Source: Tautonia sp040717455 (lineage in GTDB: Bacteria > Planctomycetota > Planctomycetia > Isosphaerales > Isosphaeraceae). From it: 64,000 bases of DNA. The notes below the pieces were generated by a model, which was not told where the DNA came from, searched no databases, and saw only the letters and a program-made list of their open reading frames with translations. Positions 57,539 through 64,000 of this stretch are shown one piece after another; position 1 is the first letter of the stretch; each line of letters starts with the position of its first letter. The stretch covers positions 124,001-188,000 of the forward strand of contig NZ_JBFEFH010000010.1 in NCBI RefSeq assembly GCF_040717455.1, written 5' to 3'. The position numbers and the translations under genes are program-made.

Positions 57539-58264
57539 GTGTCGTGGCCGATGCCCGAAGGGGCGGTATTGGGGATCTTCGGCAAGCAACCGGAGCCGGG
57601 CAAGGTCAAGACGCGGCTGGCGGCCGAGTTCGGCGACGACTTCGCCGCCGAGGCGCACGAGGCGATGCTGCTCGACACGCTCGAAGCCTGGGGGACGGAT
57701 CGCTACCTCGCCCCCGGCGGGCGCCGGGTCTTCGTCTTTTCGCCCGAAGGGGCCGGCCCCTGGTTCGATCGGGTCGTCCCGCGGGGCCTGGCCATGCAGG
57801 CGCAGGCGGCCGGCGACCTGGGCGCCCGCCTGCAGGCGTTTTTCGAGGGCGAGTTCGCCGAGGGGGCCTCGCGCGTCGTGGTGATCGGTTCGGACAGCCC
57901 GACGCTCGACCCGTCGATCGTCATCAGCGCGTTCTTGTGCCTCGATCAGAAGGATGTGGTGATTGGCCCGTCGACCGATGGGGGGTATTACCTGATCGGC
58001 AGCCGGGTGCCGGTGCCGTCGCTGTTCCAGGGCATCGACTGGAGCACGGCGGGGGTCCTCGGGCAGACGCTCGACCGGCTCAGGGGGTCGGGCCGCTCGC
58101 TGGCGGTCTTGCCCCCGTGGTACGATGTCGACACGCCCGACGACTGGCGATCGCTCGGCGCCCACGTCCGGGCGATGAGGCTCTCGGGCATGGACCCGGC
58201 CCTGCGCCGGGTCGAGGCGTTATTGCCCCGGGTCCTGCCGGCCCCCGGCGCGCCCCCGCGATGA
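57539..58264 (+). CDS. TIGR04282-type glycosyltransferase (DUF2064)
   Basis: 241 residues. GTG 57539 is chosen: GAGGTGA lies close upstream; ATG 57551 is the alternative. The GT-A-like fold is visible in VLGIFGKQPEPGKVKTRLAA, VVVIGSDSPTLDPSIVISAF (the DSP motif), and VVIGPSTDGGYYLIG. DVDTPDDWRSL ends the domain. Family members are annotated as arsenosugar biosynthesis or rSAM-associated glycosyltransferases, but substrate evidence is thin. The next gene, an integral membrane protein, overlaps it by ATGA. Confidence 0.9.
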   Translation: MSWPMPEGAVLGIFGKQPEPGKVKTRLAAEFGDDFAAEAHEAMLLDTLEAWGTDRYLAPGGRRVFVFSPEGAGPWFDRVVPRGLAMQAQAAGDLGARLQAFFEGEFAEGASRVVVIGSDSPTLDPSIVISAFLCLDQKDVVIGPSTDGGYYLIGSRVPVPSLFQGIDWSTAGVLGQTLDRLRGSGRSLAVLPPWYDVDTPDDWRSLGAHVRAMRLSGMDPALRRVEALLPRVLPAPGAPPR

Positions 58265-59850
58265 CGATCGCGCCGACGCCACCGTCCCACAACGAAATCA
58301 GGCCGAGCCAGGTTGTCATGCGCCCCTTGATTCGATTCGTGCTGGCGTGCTGTTTCGTGATCGCCCTGATGCGGGCGGCGCTGTTCCTGGGCTATGCCTG
58401 GTTCACCATCGGCAACCCGCTCGACGTGTACCACCTCGAAGCCCAGATGGTCCACCTCGCCTGGCGCGTGCAGCACGACCGGGTCATGTATCCCGACTGG
58501 AAGGCCGATCCGCACGTCATGAACGTGTTCGGACCACTTTATTTCCTGATTGTTGGGGGAGTCGGCCGGGTGCTGGGCGCCGGGCTGGAGGGCCTGTACG
58601 CGATCGGCCGGCTGACCAGTCTCGGCTCGGCCCTGCTGGCGAGCCTGATCGTCGGCGCGGCCTCGGGGGCCCGGGACGGGAAGGGGGCGGGCCTCTTCGC
58701 CGGATTGCTGACGCTGGGGGCGGCCCCGCTGTTCGGGTTCGGCGTGATGGTCCGGGCGGACCTGATGGCCGACACGATCGGCCTCGCGGGCTTCCTGCTG
58801 GCCGCCGGCCGAGCGTCGCGATGGAGGTACACGCTGGGGGCGACCTTGCTGGTCGCGGCCATCTTCACGAAGCAGACGATGGGATTGTACCTGATCGCCG
58901 CAGTCCTGGCGGCGATGGTGACGCATCGGGTGCGCTGGGGAATCACGCTGGGGGCGGTGTCGGGGGCCGTCACGCTGGCGATCATCGCGGCGGTCTCGCT
59001 GACGGTCGAGCCCCTGTTCGCCCGCGAGTTGTTCGGCGCGGCCGAGACGCCGATCCTGCTGGCGGACTGGCGACGGACCCTCGCCCGGCTCGGCCAGTTC
59101 GGGCCGGAACTGCCGATCCTCGCCCTCGTCGGCATGGTGCTTTGGACCGTCCGACGCCAGGACCGGGCGCCTTCGCTGGCTGTACTGGCCGGTGTGGTGC
59201 TGGTCGGGGCGGTGGTGCTGGCGATGAAAAGCGGCTCGGACTTGAATTATTTCCTCGGTCTTCGTCTCGTCGCGGCGCTGGCGGGCGGAGCGGTCTGGGG
59301 GTCGGTCGCGGTGTTGCTCCGGGCCTCGGGGCCGATTCGTCCCCGGATCGCCCTGCCGGTGGTTGTTGGGCTCATCGGCCTGGGGGCATGTTTGCTCCCG
59401 AGCCTCGACTACTCCCATGCCCAGTTCCGATCGTCCCGGTCGATCCACGGCTACTTCTCGACCGCCGGCCGGCCGGTGGTGGCGCAGTACCGCCGGATTT
59501 TCGAACTGGCCGCGGATCCGGGCATGCGCATCCTGACCGATAGCGGCATGGTGGCCGCCCACCAGGGAGACCGGGCCGCGTTCGTCGACCCGTGGCTCTT
59601 TCGCATTCTGGTCGAGACGGGCAAGATCGAGCCGACCGCCATCCGGCAGCGGATCGAGTCGGGCGATTATGACCTCATCATCACGACCAAGGACCTGTTC
59701 GATCGGGCCGACCCGTACGACTCCTACGGCTTCGGGCTGCCCCCCGAACTGGCCGAGGCGGCCCGCCGTCGTTACGCCTTCGGCGGGGTCGCGGCGGGCC
59801 TGTTCCTCTATGCTCCCAGGGCCCCGGCCGATCGGTCGGATCGGGAGTGA
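58261..59850 (+). CDS. GT-C-like multi-pass membrane protein
   Basis: 529 residues starting in an ATGA overlap with the glycosyltransferase gene. About eleven membrane helices are visible (LACCFVIALMRAALFLGYAW first). The first extracytoplasmic loop has NPLDVYHLEAQMVHLAWRVQ and DRVMYPDWKADPHVMNVFGP, with acidic and His residues as in glycosyltransferase family 39/GT-C enzymes. A soluble C-terminal part (~400-529) follows. It may transfer sugar from a lipid carrier to a surface acceptor, working with the coupled cytosolic enzyme (inference). Confidence 0.8.
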   Translation: MTIAPTPPSHNEIRPSQVVMRPLIRFVLACCFVIALMRAALFLGYAWFTIGNPLDVYHLEAQMVHLAWRVQHDRVMYPDWKADPHVMNVFGPLYFLIVGGVGRVLGAGLEGLYAIGRLTSLGSALLASLIVGAASGARDGKGAGLFAGLLTLGAAPLFGFGVMVRADLMADTIGLAGFLLAAGRASRWRYTLGATLLVAAIFTKQTMGLYLIAAVLAAMVTHRVRWGITLGAVSGAVTLAIIAAVSLTVEPLFARELFGAAETPILLADWRRTLARLGQFGPELPILALVGMVLWTVRRQDRAPSLAVLAGVVLVGAVVLAMKSGSDLNYFLGLRLVAALAGGAVWGSVAVLLRASGPIRPRIALPVVVGLIGLGACLLPSLDYSHAQFRSSRSIHGYFSTAGRPVVAQYRRIFELAADPGMRILTDSGMVAAHQGDRAAFVDPWLFRILVETGKIEPTAIRQRIESGDYDLIITTKDLFDRADPYDSYGFGLPPELAEAARRRYAFGGVAAGLFLYAPRAPADRSDRE

Positions 59851-59876
59851 CGATCGCCCAGGCCGGCCGATCGTCA
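59848..59876. terminator. Hairpin between convergent genes
   Basis: TGACGATCG (59848-59856) and CGATCGTCA (59868-59876) with an 11-base loop. The left arm contains the stop of the GT-C-like gene. No T run; it may serve as a bidirectional terminator with the DinB gene ending at 59900. Confidence 0.4.
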
Positions 59877-59899
59877 CCCCCGCCGCCTGCCCGAATCGC

Positions 59900-60391
59900 T
59901 CAGATGGCCACGGGCTTGCCGAGCTTCCGGCGGACGGCGACGAACTGGCCGGCGTGCATCAAGGGGTGTCCGCCGACCATGTTCATCAGGGCGCCGACGG
60001 TCGGGGCGAAGGGGGGGAATTTCTCGGGGTCGACGCGGTCGAGGTCCTCATCCGAGAGGCTGTCGAGCAGGGCGAGCGTCGCCTGGCGCTGGGCCCCCCA
60101 GAGCTCCTGATATTTGGCGACGGAATAGAACTTCGCCGGGTCGTCCTCGGTGAACTTGTCGCGGCCGTGTCCTTCGGGGAAGTCGGCCGGCAGGGCCGGG
60201 CTGGTGCCGGGCCTGATCAGCTCGACGAAGTGCCGCTCGGCCCCGATCAGGTGGCCGATCTGCCAGGCCATGTGGTTCATGCCCTCGACCGGCCGGACCA
60301 GCAGGTCGGCGTCGCTGAGATCCTTGAGGTAGCTGTCGACGATCATCGCGCTCATGTCGATGGTATTGCGGATCGCGTCCTTGGCGTTCAT
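59900..60391 (-). CDS. DinB family protein
   Basis: 163 residues. DinB/YfiT four-helix bundle with metal-ligating His: WQIGHLIGAERHF near 44-56 and GGHPLMHAGQF near 140-150. The family includes bacillithiol and mycothiol S-transferases and other metal-dependent enzymes; the substrate here is unknown. The start ATG 60389-60391 has AGGCGGGT-type sequence upstream only. It is followed upstream by a TolB-like gene on the same strand, with a 55-base gap. Confidence 0.9.
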   Translation of the reverse strand: MNAKDAIRNTIDMSAMIVDSYLKDLSDADLLVRPVEGMNHMAWQIGHLIGAERHFVELIRPGTSPALPADFPEGHGRDKFTEDDPAKFYSVAKYQELWGAQRQATLALLDSLSDEDLDRVDPEKFPPFAPTVGALMNMVGGHPLMHAGQFVAVRRKLGKPVAI

Positions 60392-60446
60392 CGAGGCGGG
60401 TGCTCCGGGTGGGTTGGAGGGACTCGGGGTCGAGGCGCATCGCCCC

Positions 60447-61679
60447 TTACTGCTCGGCGTCGGGATCGAGGACGAAGTCGGCGATGAAGAGCTGGCTGGT
60501 GTTGTCGGCGGTGCGGCCCTTCGAGGTCCACATCAGCTTCGAGCCATCGGGGCTGAACACGGGGAGGCCGTCGAAGCCGGGGGCGAAGGTGAGGCGCCGC
60601 TCGTCGCCGGTCTCGAGATCCATCAGGTAGATCTCATAATTGAAGTGGCCGTGCTTGCTGGTCGAGTAGGCGATGAACCGGCCGTCCGGGTGGAAGTACG
60701 GCCCCCAGTTCACGTGCTCGTTGTCGGTGAGCTGGCGTTCGTTCTGCCCGTCGACGGTGTTGATGAACAGTTGCAGCAGGTCGTTCTCCTGGCGGTCGCT
60801 GCGGTAGATCAGGTACTTGCCGCAGGGGGAGAAGAAGGGGCCGCCGTCGTAGCCGGGTGCGTCGGTGATCTGCCGGACGTTCGAGCCGTCGGCGTCCATC
60901 ACGTAGATGTCGGCGTCGCCGTCGCGGAAGCTGGTGAAGACGATCTGCGAGCCGTCGGGCGAATAGCTCCCTTCGGCGTCGTAGCCGGGGGCGTCGGTCA
61001 GGCGGACGAGCGTCTCGCGCTCCATGGGCTTGCCGAAGACGGGGCGTCCGTCCTCGCTCGTCCCGATGTTCCGGAAGAACCGGCCCCGGTCGTCGAGGTC
61101 GAGCCGGAAGATATCCATATGCGGATCGAAGTCCCAGGCATAGCGCTCGGAACGGCTGTAGGCGGGGGCCTTCGGGTGGTCGGCCTCGGGGGCGTCCTCT
61201 TGCAGCGCCGGGTCGAGGTGCGAGGAGGCGAACAGGATCGACTTCCCGTCGGGGTGGAAGTAGGCGCAGGTGCATTTCCCCTCGCCGGTGCTGACCATGA
61301 CGGGCCGGGCGCCGGGGGTCAGTTCGGCCATGTAAATCTGATAGCCGTCCCAGCCCTCGGGAGGGGGCTGGAGGGTCGTCGGCTCGGGGTACTCGGCGGC
61401 CTGGAAGATGACCGTCTTGCCGTCGGGGCTGAAGTACCCTTCGCCGGCCTTGGCGAAGCCGTAGGTCACCTGCCGGATGTCCTTCAGGTGGCGCGACTCG
61501 TTGGCGGCGACCTCCTCGGCGGTCATCTCCTCGGCCCCGGGAGGGCCGCCGGGGCCGCCATACGACCGGCCGGGGGAGGAGGACGGGCTCGGCCGCTGCT
61601 CTTGCTGCGCCTGCGGCGGCGGATCGAGGGCGAAGATCGGGGCCGCGAGGGCCGCGGCCAGGGCGATCGGGAGCGTCAT
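60447..61679 (-). CDS. Exported TolB/PD40-type beta-propeller protein
   Basis: 410 residues. ATG 61677-61679 gives a signal peptide (1-19, MTLPIALAAALAAPIFAL) and follows GGAGG. WD40-like PD40 repeats are clear: GEGYFSPDGKTVIFQAAEYP, CAYFHPDGKSILFASSH, GSYSPDGSQIVFTSFRDGDA, GGPFFSPCGKYLIYRSDRQE, WGPYFHPDGRFIAYSTSKHG, GLPVFSPDGSKLMWTSKGRT. Asn-rich tips suggest a partner-binding propeller, as in TolB. No enzymatic part is present. It is probably periplasmic. The promoter candidate at 61744-61773 faces it. Confidence 0.92.
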   Translation of the reverse strand: MTLPIALAAALAAPIFALDPPPQAQQEQRPSPSSSPGRSYGGPGGPPGAEEMTAEEVAANESRHLKDIRQVTYGFAKAGEGYFSPDGKTVIFQAAEYPEPTTLQPPPEGWDGYQIYMAELTPGARPVMVSTGEGKCTCAYFHPDGKSILFASSHLDPALQEDAPEADHPKAPAYSRSERYAWDFDPHMDIFRLDLDDRGRFFRNIGTSEDGRPVFGKPMERETLVRLTDAPGYDAEGSYSPDGSQIVFTSFRDGDADIYVMDADGSNVRQITDAPGYDGGPFFSPCGKYLIYRSDRQENDLLQLFINTVDGQNERQLTDNEHVNWGPYFHPDGRFIAYSTSKHGHFNYEIYLMDLETGDERRLTFAPGFDGLPVFSPDGSKLMWTSKGRTADNTSQLFIADFVLDPDAEQ

Positions 61680-61743
61680 CGATGGGGGCCTCCGGGGTGA
61701 TTCGGTGCCGGAGGGTCCCTTTTCGACCCCCCGCCTCGCGACT

Positions 61744-61773
61744 AGTATAGGGGCTGTGACCAGGCTTCGCCAA
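61744..61773 (-). promoter_or_regulatory. Promoter of the TolB-like gene
   Basis: On the minus strand TTGGCG (61773-61768), an 18-base spacer, then TATACT (61749-61744). The leader to the ATG at 61679 is about 58 bases. Confidence 0.45.
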
Positions 61774-61835
61774 TCCGCCCGCCGCTTCGCCGTCTCGCCG
61801 CGTTCTCGGGCCGCCGTCTCGGAGCAAGTGAATTC

Positions 61836-62390
61836 GTGCCCAAGATTTACACGAAAACCGGGGATGATGGCACCACCGGCCTGCTCGGCCCCGGCCGGGT
61901 CGGCAAGGACGACCTCCGGATCGAGGCGTACGGCACCGTCGACGAGCTGAACGCCGTGCTCGGCGTCGCCCGGTCGACCACGGCCATCAGCCTCGACCTC
62001 GACCGCAAGCTGTCGCAGCTCCAGGAAGAGCTGTTCACCGTGGGGGCGGCCCTGGCCGACCCCGACCCCGACGGCCCCTTCCACGACAGCGTCCCGCACG
62101 ACTTCATCCTCCGCATCGAGCACGAGATCGACCACGTCGAGTCGGGCCTGCCCCCCTTGCAGCACTTCATCCTGCCCGGGGGGTCGCCGACCGCCGCGCA
62201 ACTGCACCTGGCCCGGACCATCTGCCGGAGGGCCGAGCGCGTGGTCGTTTCCCTGGGCCATGCCGACGGGCAGCATGTGCCGCCGAGCCTGGTCGTCTAT
62301 CTCAACCGCCTGAGCGACTACCTGTTCGTCCTCGCCCGATCGGCCAATGCCGAGGCCGGCGTGGCCGACGTCCCCTGGAGGGGCCTGTGA
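61836..62390 (+). CDS. Cobalamin adenosyltransferase, PduO type
   Basis: 184 residues. The enzyme adds adenosyl to cob(I)alamin or cobyrinate. Motifs are the ATP loop KIYTKTGDDGTTGLLGPG, the DELNAVLGVARS helix, then HLARTICRRAERVVVSL and YLNRLSDYLFVLAR. GTG 61836 is the start; upstream there is no strong ribosome site. The next gene overlaps it by GTGA, a pairing of two NTP/cofactor-related enzymes that looks incidental. B12 use by methylmalonyl-CoA mutase or ribonucleotide reductase elsewhere is expected. Confidence 0.93.
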   Translation: MPKIYTKTGDDGTTGLLGPGRVGKDDLRIEAYGTVDELNAVLGVARSTTAISLDLDRKLSQLQEELFTVGAALADPDPDGPFHDSVPHDFILRIEHEIDHVESGLPPLQHFILPGGSPTAAQLHLARTICRRAERVVVSLGHADGQHVPPSLVVYLNRLSDYLFVLARSANAEAGVADVPWRGL

Positions 62391-63163
62391 AGCTCGCCGG
62401 AGCGTCCATCCTGATCACCGGGGGCCGCCGCGTCGGCTCGGCGCTCGCCCGGTCGCTCGCCGACCGGGGCGCGAAGCTGGCCATGACCTATCGGACCAGC
62501 CGCGAGGCGATCGAGCAGACCCTCGACGACTGCCGATCCCGAGGTGCCGCCGACACCCTGGCCGTCGAGGCCGATCTGGCCGACCCGGCGCAGGCCGAGC
62601 GGGCCGTGAATCGGGTCGTCGGGCGGTTCGGCCGGATCGACGCCCTGATCAACATGGCGAGCATCTACGAGCGGACGCCCTTTGCCGAGCTGACGCCCGA
62701 GCATTACGACCGGATGATCGCGGCGAACCTGAGCGCGCCGTACCACTCGGCCGTCGCCGCCGGCCGGGCCATGCTCGCCCAGGGGCCGATCGCCGACGCC
62801 TCGGGCCTGAAGGGGAAGATCATCTGCTTCGGCGACTGGGGGACCGATCGCCCCCGTGGGGGAGATTTGCCCTACATCGCCGCCAAGGGTGGGCTGACGA
62901 CCATGACCCTGGCGATGGCCAAGGAACTGGCCCCCCACGTCGCGGTGAACCTGATCCAGCCGGGCACGATCGTCCCCTGGCCAAACATGACCGACGAGCA
63001 ACGGCGGGAGATCGTCGGGGCGACCCCGCTGGCCCGGCTCGGGTCGGCCGACGACGCCAACCGTCTTGTGCTCTATTTGCTTGAAGGAACCGACTTTGCG
63101 ACGGGCGGCTGCTACCGGATCGATGGGGGGCGGTATCTCGGGACCGACGACCAACCATCCTGA
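62387..63163 (+). CDS. SDR family oxidoreductase
   Basis: 258 residues. GTG 62387 overlaps the cobalamin gene stop. The NAD(P) loop is ILITGGRRVGSALA, one residue shorter than the classic TGxxxGxG, as in FolM-like pteridine reductases. NMAS (NxxS in place of NNAG) and Y-x3-K in LPYIAAKGGL are present; the usual catalytic Ser position in ICFGDWGTD is replaced. The C-terminal TGGCYRIDGGRYLG is typical. Pteridine or quinone reduction is possible; the missing Ser leaves activity uncertain. Confidence 0.88.
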   Translation: MKLAGASILITGGRRVGSALARSLADRGAKLAMTYRTSREAIEQTLDDCRSRGAADTLAVEADLADPAQAERAVNRVVGRFGRIDALINMASIYERTPFAELTPEHYDRMIAANLSAPYHSAVAAGRAMLAQGPIADASGLKGKIICFGDWGTDRPRGGDLPYIAAKGGLTTMTLAMAKELAPHVAVNLIQPGTIVPWPNMTDEQRREIVGATPLARLGSADDANRLVLYLLEGTDFATGGCYRIDGGRYLGTDDQPS

Positions 63164-63224
63164 GAACCCGCTTTTCTCGTGAAAATCCGTCGAATCGATT
63201 TGCCCGTACCAAGGGACCAGGGTC

Positions 63225-63230
63225 TATAAT
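63225..63230 (+). promoter_or_regulatory. TATAAT -10 of the partial signalling gene
   Basis: TATAAT (63225-63230), the best -10 match in the window, 95 bases before the GTG at 63326. TTGCCC at 63200-63205 is a weak -35 with a 19-base spacer. Confidence 0.35.
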
Positions 63231-63325
63231 GTGATGCCATGCAAAACTGGGGAATCTTCGACAGGACGGGAGATTCCGGGGCGCATCGCGGGCAGGGATG
63301 ATGTCCTCGGGGAGCATCAGTCACG

Positions 63326-64000
63326 GTGATCGCCGGAGAGTTTCGGACGATCTTGAACGTCCACGGGGACGCTGAAACCCGAGAGGCCGTCGCCCGGCTG
63401 CTCGCGACCGAAGGGTTGCGGAGCCGAGACGTCTGCTCGACGGCCGAGGCTCGCGCCGCGCTGGCGCGTCCCGAGGGGCGGGAGACCCGGCTCATCCTGC
63501 TCGATGCGTCGCTCGACGAGGCCGGGGCGTTCGGCCTCGACGTGCTCGGGTCGCCGTCCCCCCCCGCCCCGGCGCTGGTCCTGACCCGGGCCGAAGCCGA
63601 TCCGTTCCCCGAGGTGCTCCGCCCCCTGGCGGTCGAGGTGCTGGACCGCCCGCCCGATCGCTCGCGATGGCTCACCACGATCCGGGCCTGGGCGCGGGTC
63701 GGCGGCCGGTTGCAGGCACTCGGCGTCGAGGCCGATCGCTGGAGGACGATCTTCGAGGCGATCGACGAGGGCATGGCGCTGCTCGACCCCGACGGCCGGG
63801 TCCGATGGGCCAACGCCGCGATGGCCGCCCTGCTGCGGGTCAAGCCGGCCGCCTTCCTCGGCCAGCGGCTGACGGATCAGGCGGCCCTCCTGATTCCCGC
63901 CGGCATGCAGTGGCCCCACGACCGGACCCTCCGCAGCGGCTCCCGGAGCCGGGACGAATGGGAACTCGGGCACCGCTGGTTCCGGTCGACCGCCGCCCCG
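63326..64000 (+). CDS. Receiver-like and PAS signalling protein, N-terminal part (partial)
   Basis: 225 codons are visible and the frame runs off the right edge. GTG 63326 is the first possible start; an in-frame stop lies at 63299. Residues ~1-130 have receiver-domain-like strands: VHGDAETREAVARLLATEGL, RLILLDASLDEAGAFGLDVL, APALVLTRAEA, with the Asp of LLLD-type at RLILLDAS. A PAS domain starts near residue 142 (IFEAIDEGMALLDPDGRVRW, then ANAAMAALLRVKPAAFLGQR). Such layouts usually lead to a histidine kinase or GGDEF protein; the output is outside the window. Confidence 0.75.
   Translation, partial: MIAGEFRTILNVHGDAETREAVARLLATEGLRSRDVCSTAEARAALARPEGRETRLILLDASLDEAGAFGLDVLGSPSPPAPALVLTRAEADPFPEVLRPLAVEVLDRPPDRSRWLTTIRAWARVGGRLQALGVEADRWRTIFEAIDEGMALLDPDGRVRWANAAMAALLRVKPAAFLGQRLTDQAALLIPAGMQWPHDRTLRSGSRSRDEWELGHRWFRSTAAP

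Noticed and set aside
1..64000. tRNA, rRNA, CRISPR arrays, complete insertion sequences
   Set aside because: I saw no T-loop or anticodon-arm pattern, no ribosomal RNA core sequence, no regularly spaced repeats with unique spacers, and no transposase. A covariance-model search would settle the RNA part.

Overview
The window reads as chromosomal DNA of a high-GC planctomycete, most likely of the Isosphaeraceae/Gemmataceae side of the phylum (inference). The clues are family-level: a DUF1559 protein with a type IV pilin-like N-terminus and H-x9-DG box, a CRTAC1 (FG-GAP/ASPIC-UnbV) protein next to a TPR protein, a LEPR-XLL-like surface protein, a PEP-CTERM protein, two Tat-exported Gfo/Idh oxidoreductases, and strong G/C third-position bias throughout. 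No rRNA, tRNA, CRISPR array, phage or complete insertion sequence was seen.

Layout. 1-8043: a partial secreted protein, a SurA-like lipoprotein with a 9-residue repeat, an ABC exporter pair, a LEPR-XLL-like protein, a small lipoprotein and an acyltransferase. 8082-15161 (minus strand): an fdhD plus FdhF/YdeP molybdoenzyme operon, a zinc alcohol/formaldehyde dehydrogenase, a DUF2892-SRPBCC protein and a THGLTA-type protein. 15417-25414 (plus): an unknown protein, a DAGK-DUF389 membrane protein, Tat-exported proteins including a metallophosphoesterase and two Gfo/Idh oxidoreductases, a DUF559 endonuclease-like gene between repeats, and a glucose/sorbosone dehydrogenase. 25363-33477: a K+/H+ antiporter, an M48 peptidase divergent from a BlaI-type repressor, membrane proteins, a DUF5872 protein, and a coupled PEP-CTERM/M28 pair. 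33783-41342 (minus): a very large FAD/Fe-S dehydrogenase and a Tat-exported xanthine-dehydrogenase-like three-subunit operon with a small Cys-rich partner. 41654-48017 (plus): a glycine-oxidase-like enzyme, then the lipoprotein/DUF1559/TPR/CRTAC1 cassette. 48033-64000: an FKBP lipoprotein, a diguanylate cyclase with a Cys-rich PAS domain, a large membrane protein, a CYTH protein, a DUF442 phosphatase, a third molybdoenzyme, a lower-GC HEPN-containing insert, glycosyltransferases, DinB, a TolB-like propeller, a cobalamin adenosyltransferase, an SDR, and the start of a receiver-like/PAS signalling protein.

Genes acting together. FdhD matures the neighbouring formate-dehydrogenase-like enzyme, and the adjacent formaldehyde-dehydrogenase-like ADH suggests C1 detoxification. 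The BlaI-type repressor at 28872 has two GACA-NN-TGTC boxes in the intergenic region it shares with the M48 gene, one sitting inside a promoter spacer. A second pair of the same boxes lies 23 kb away, upstream of a large membrane protein and a CYTH protein, so a small BlaI regulon is proposed. Intergenic regions carry two dispersed repeat families: a CCCTCACC/GGGGAGAGGG palindromic family (six loci) and a GCAGAG.CG.GGAGACGCGGAG family (two loci). A HEPN gene at 56260 appears to be cut short by an in-frame TAG; beyond it the same frame continues for 19 codons and ends in an ATGA overlap with the next gene.
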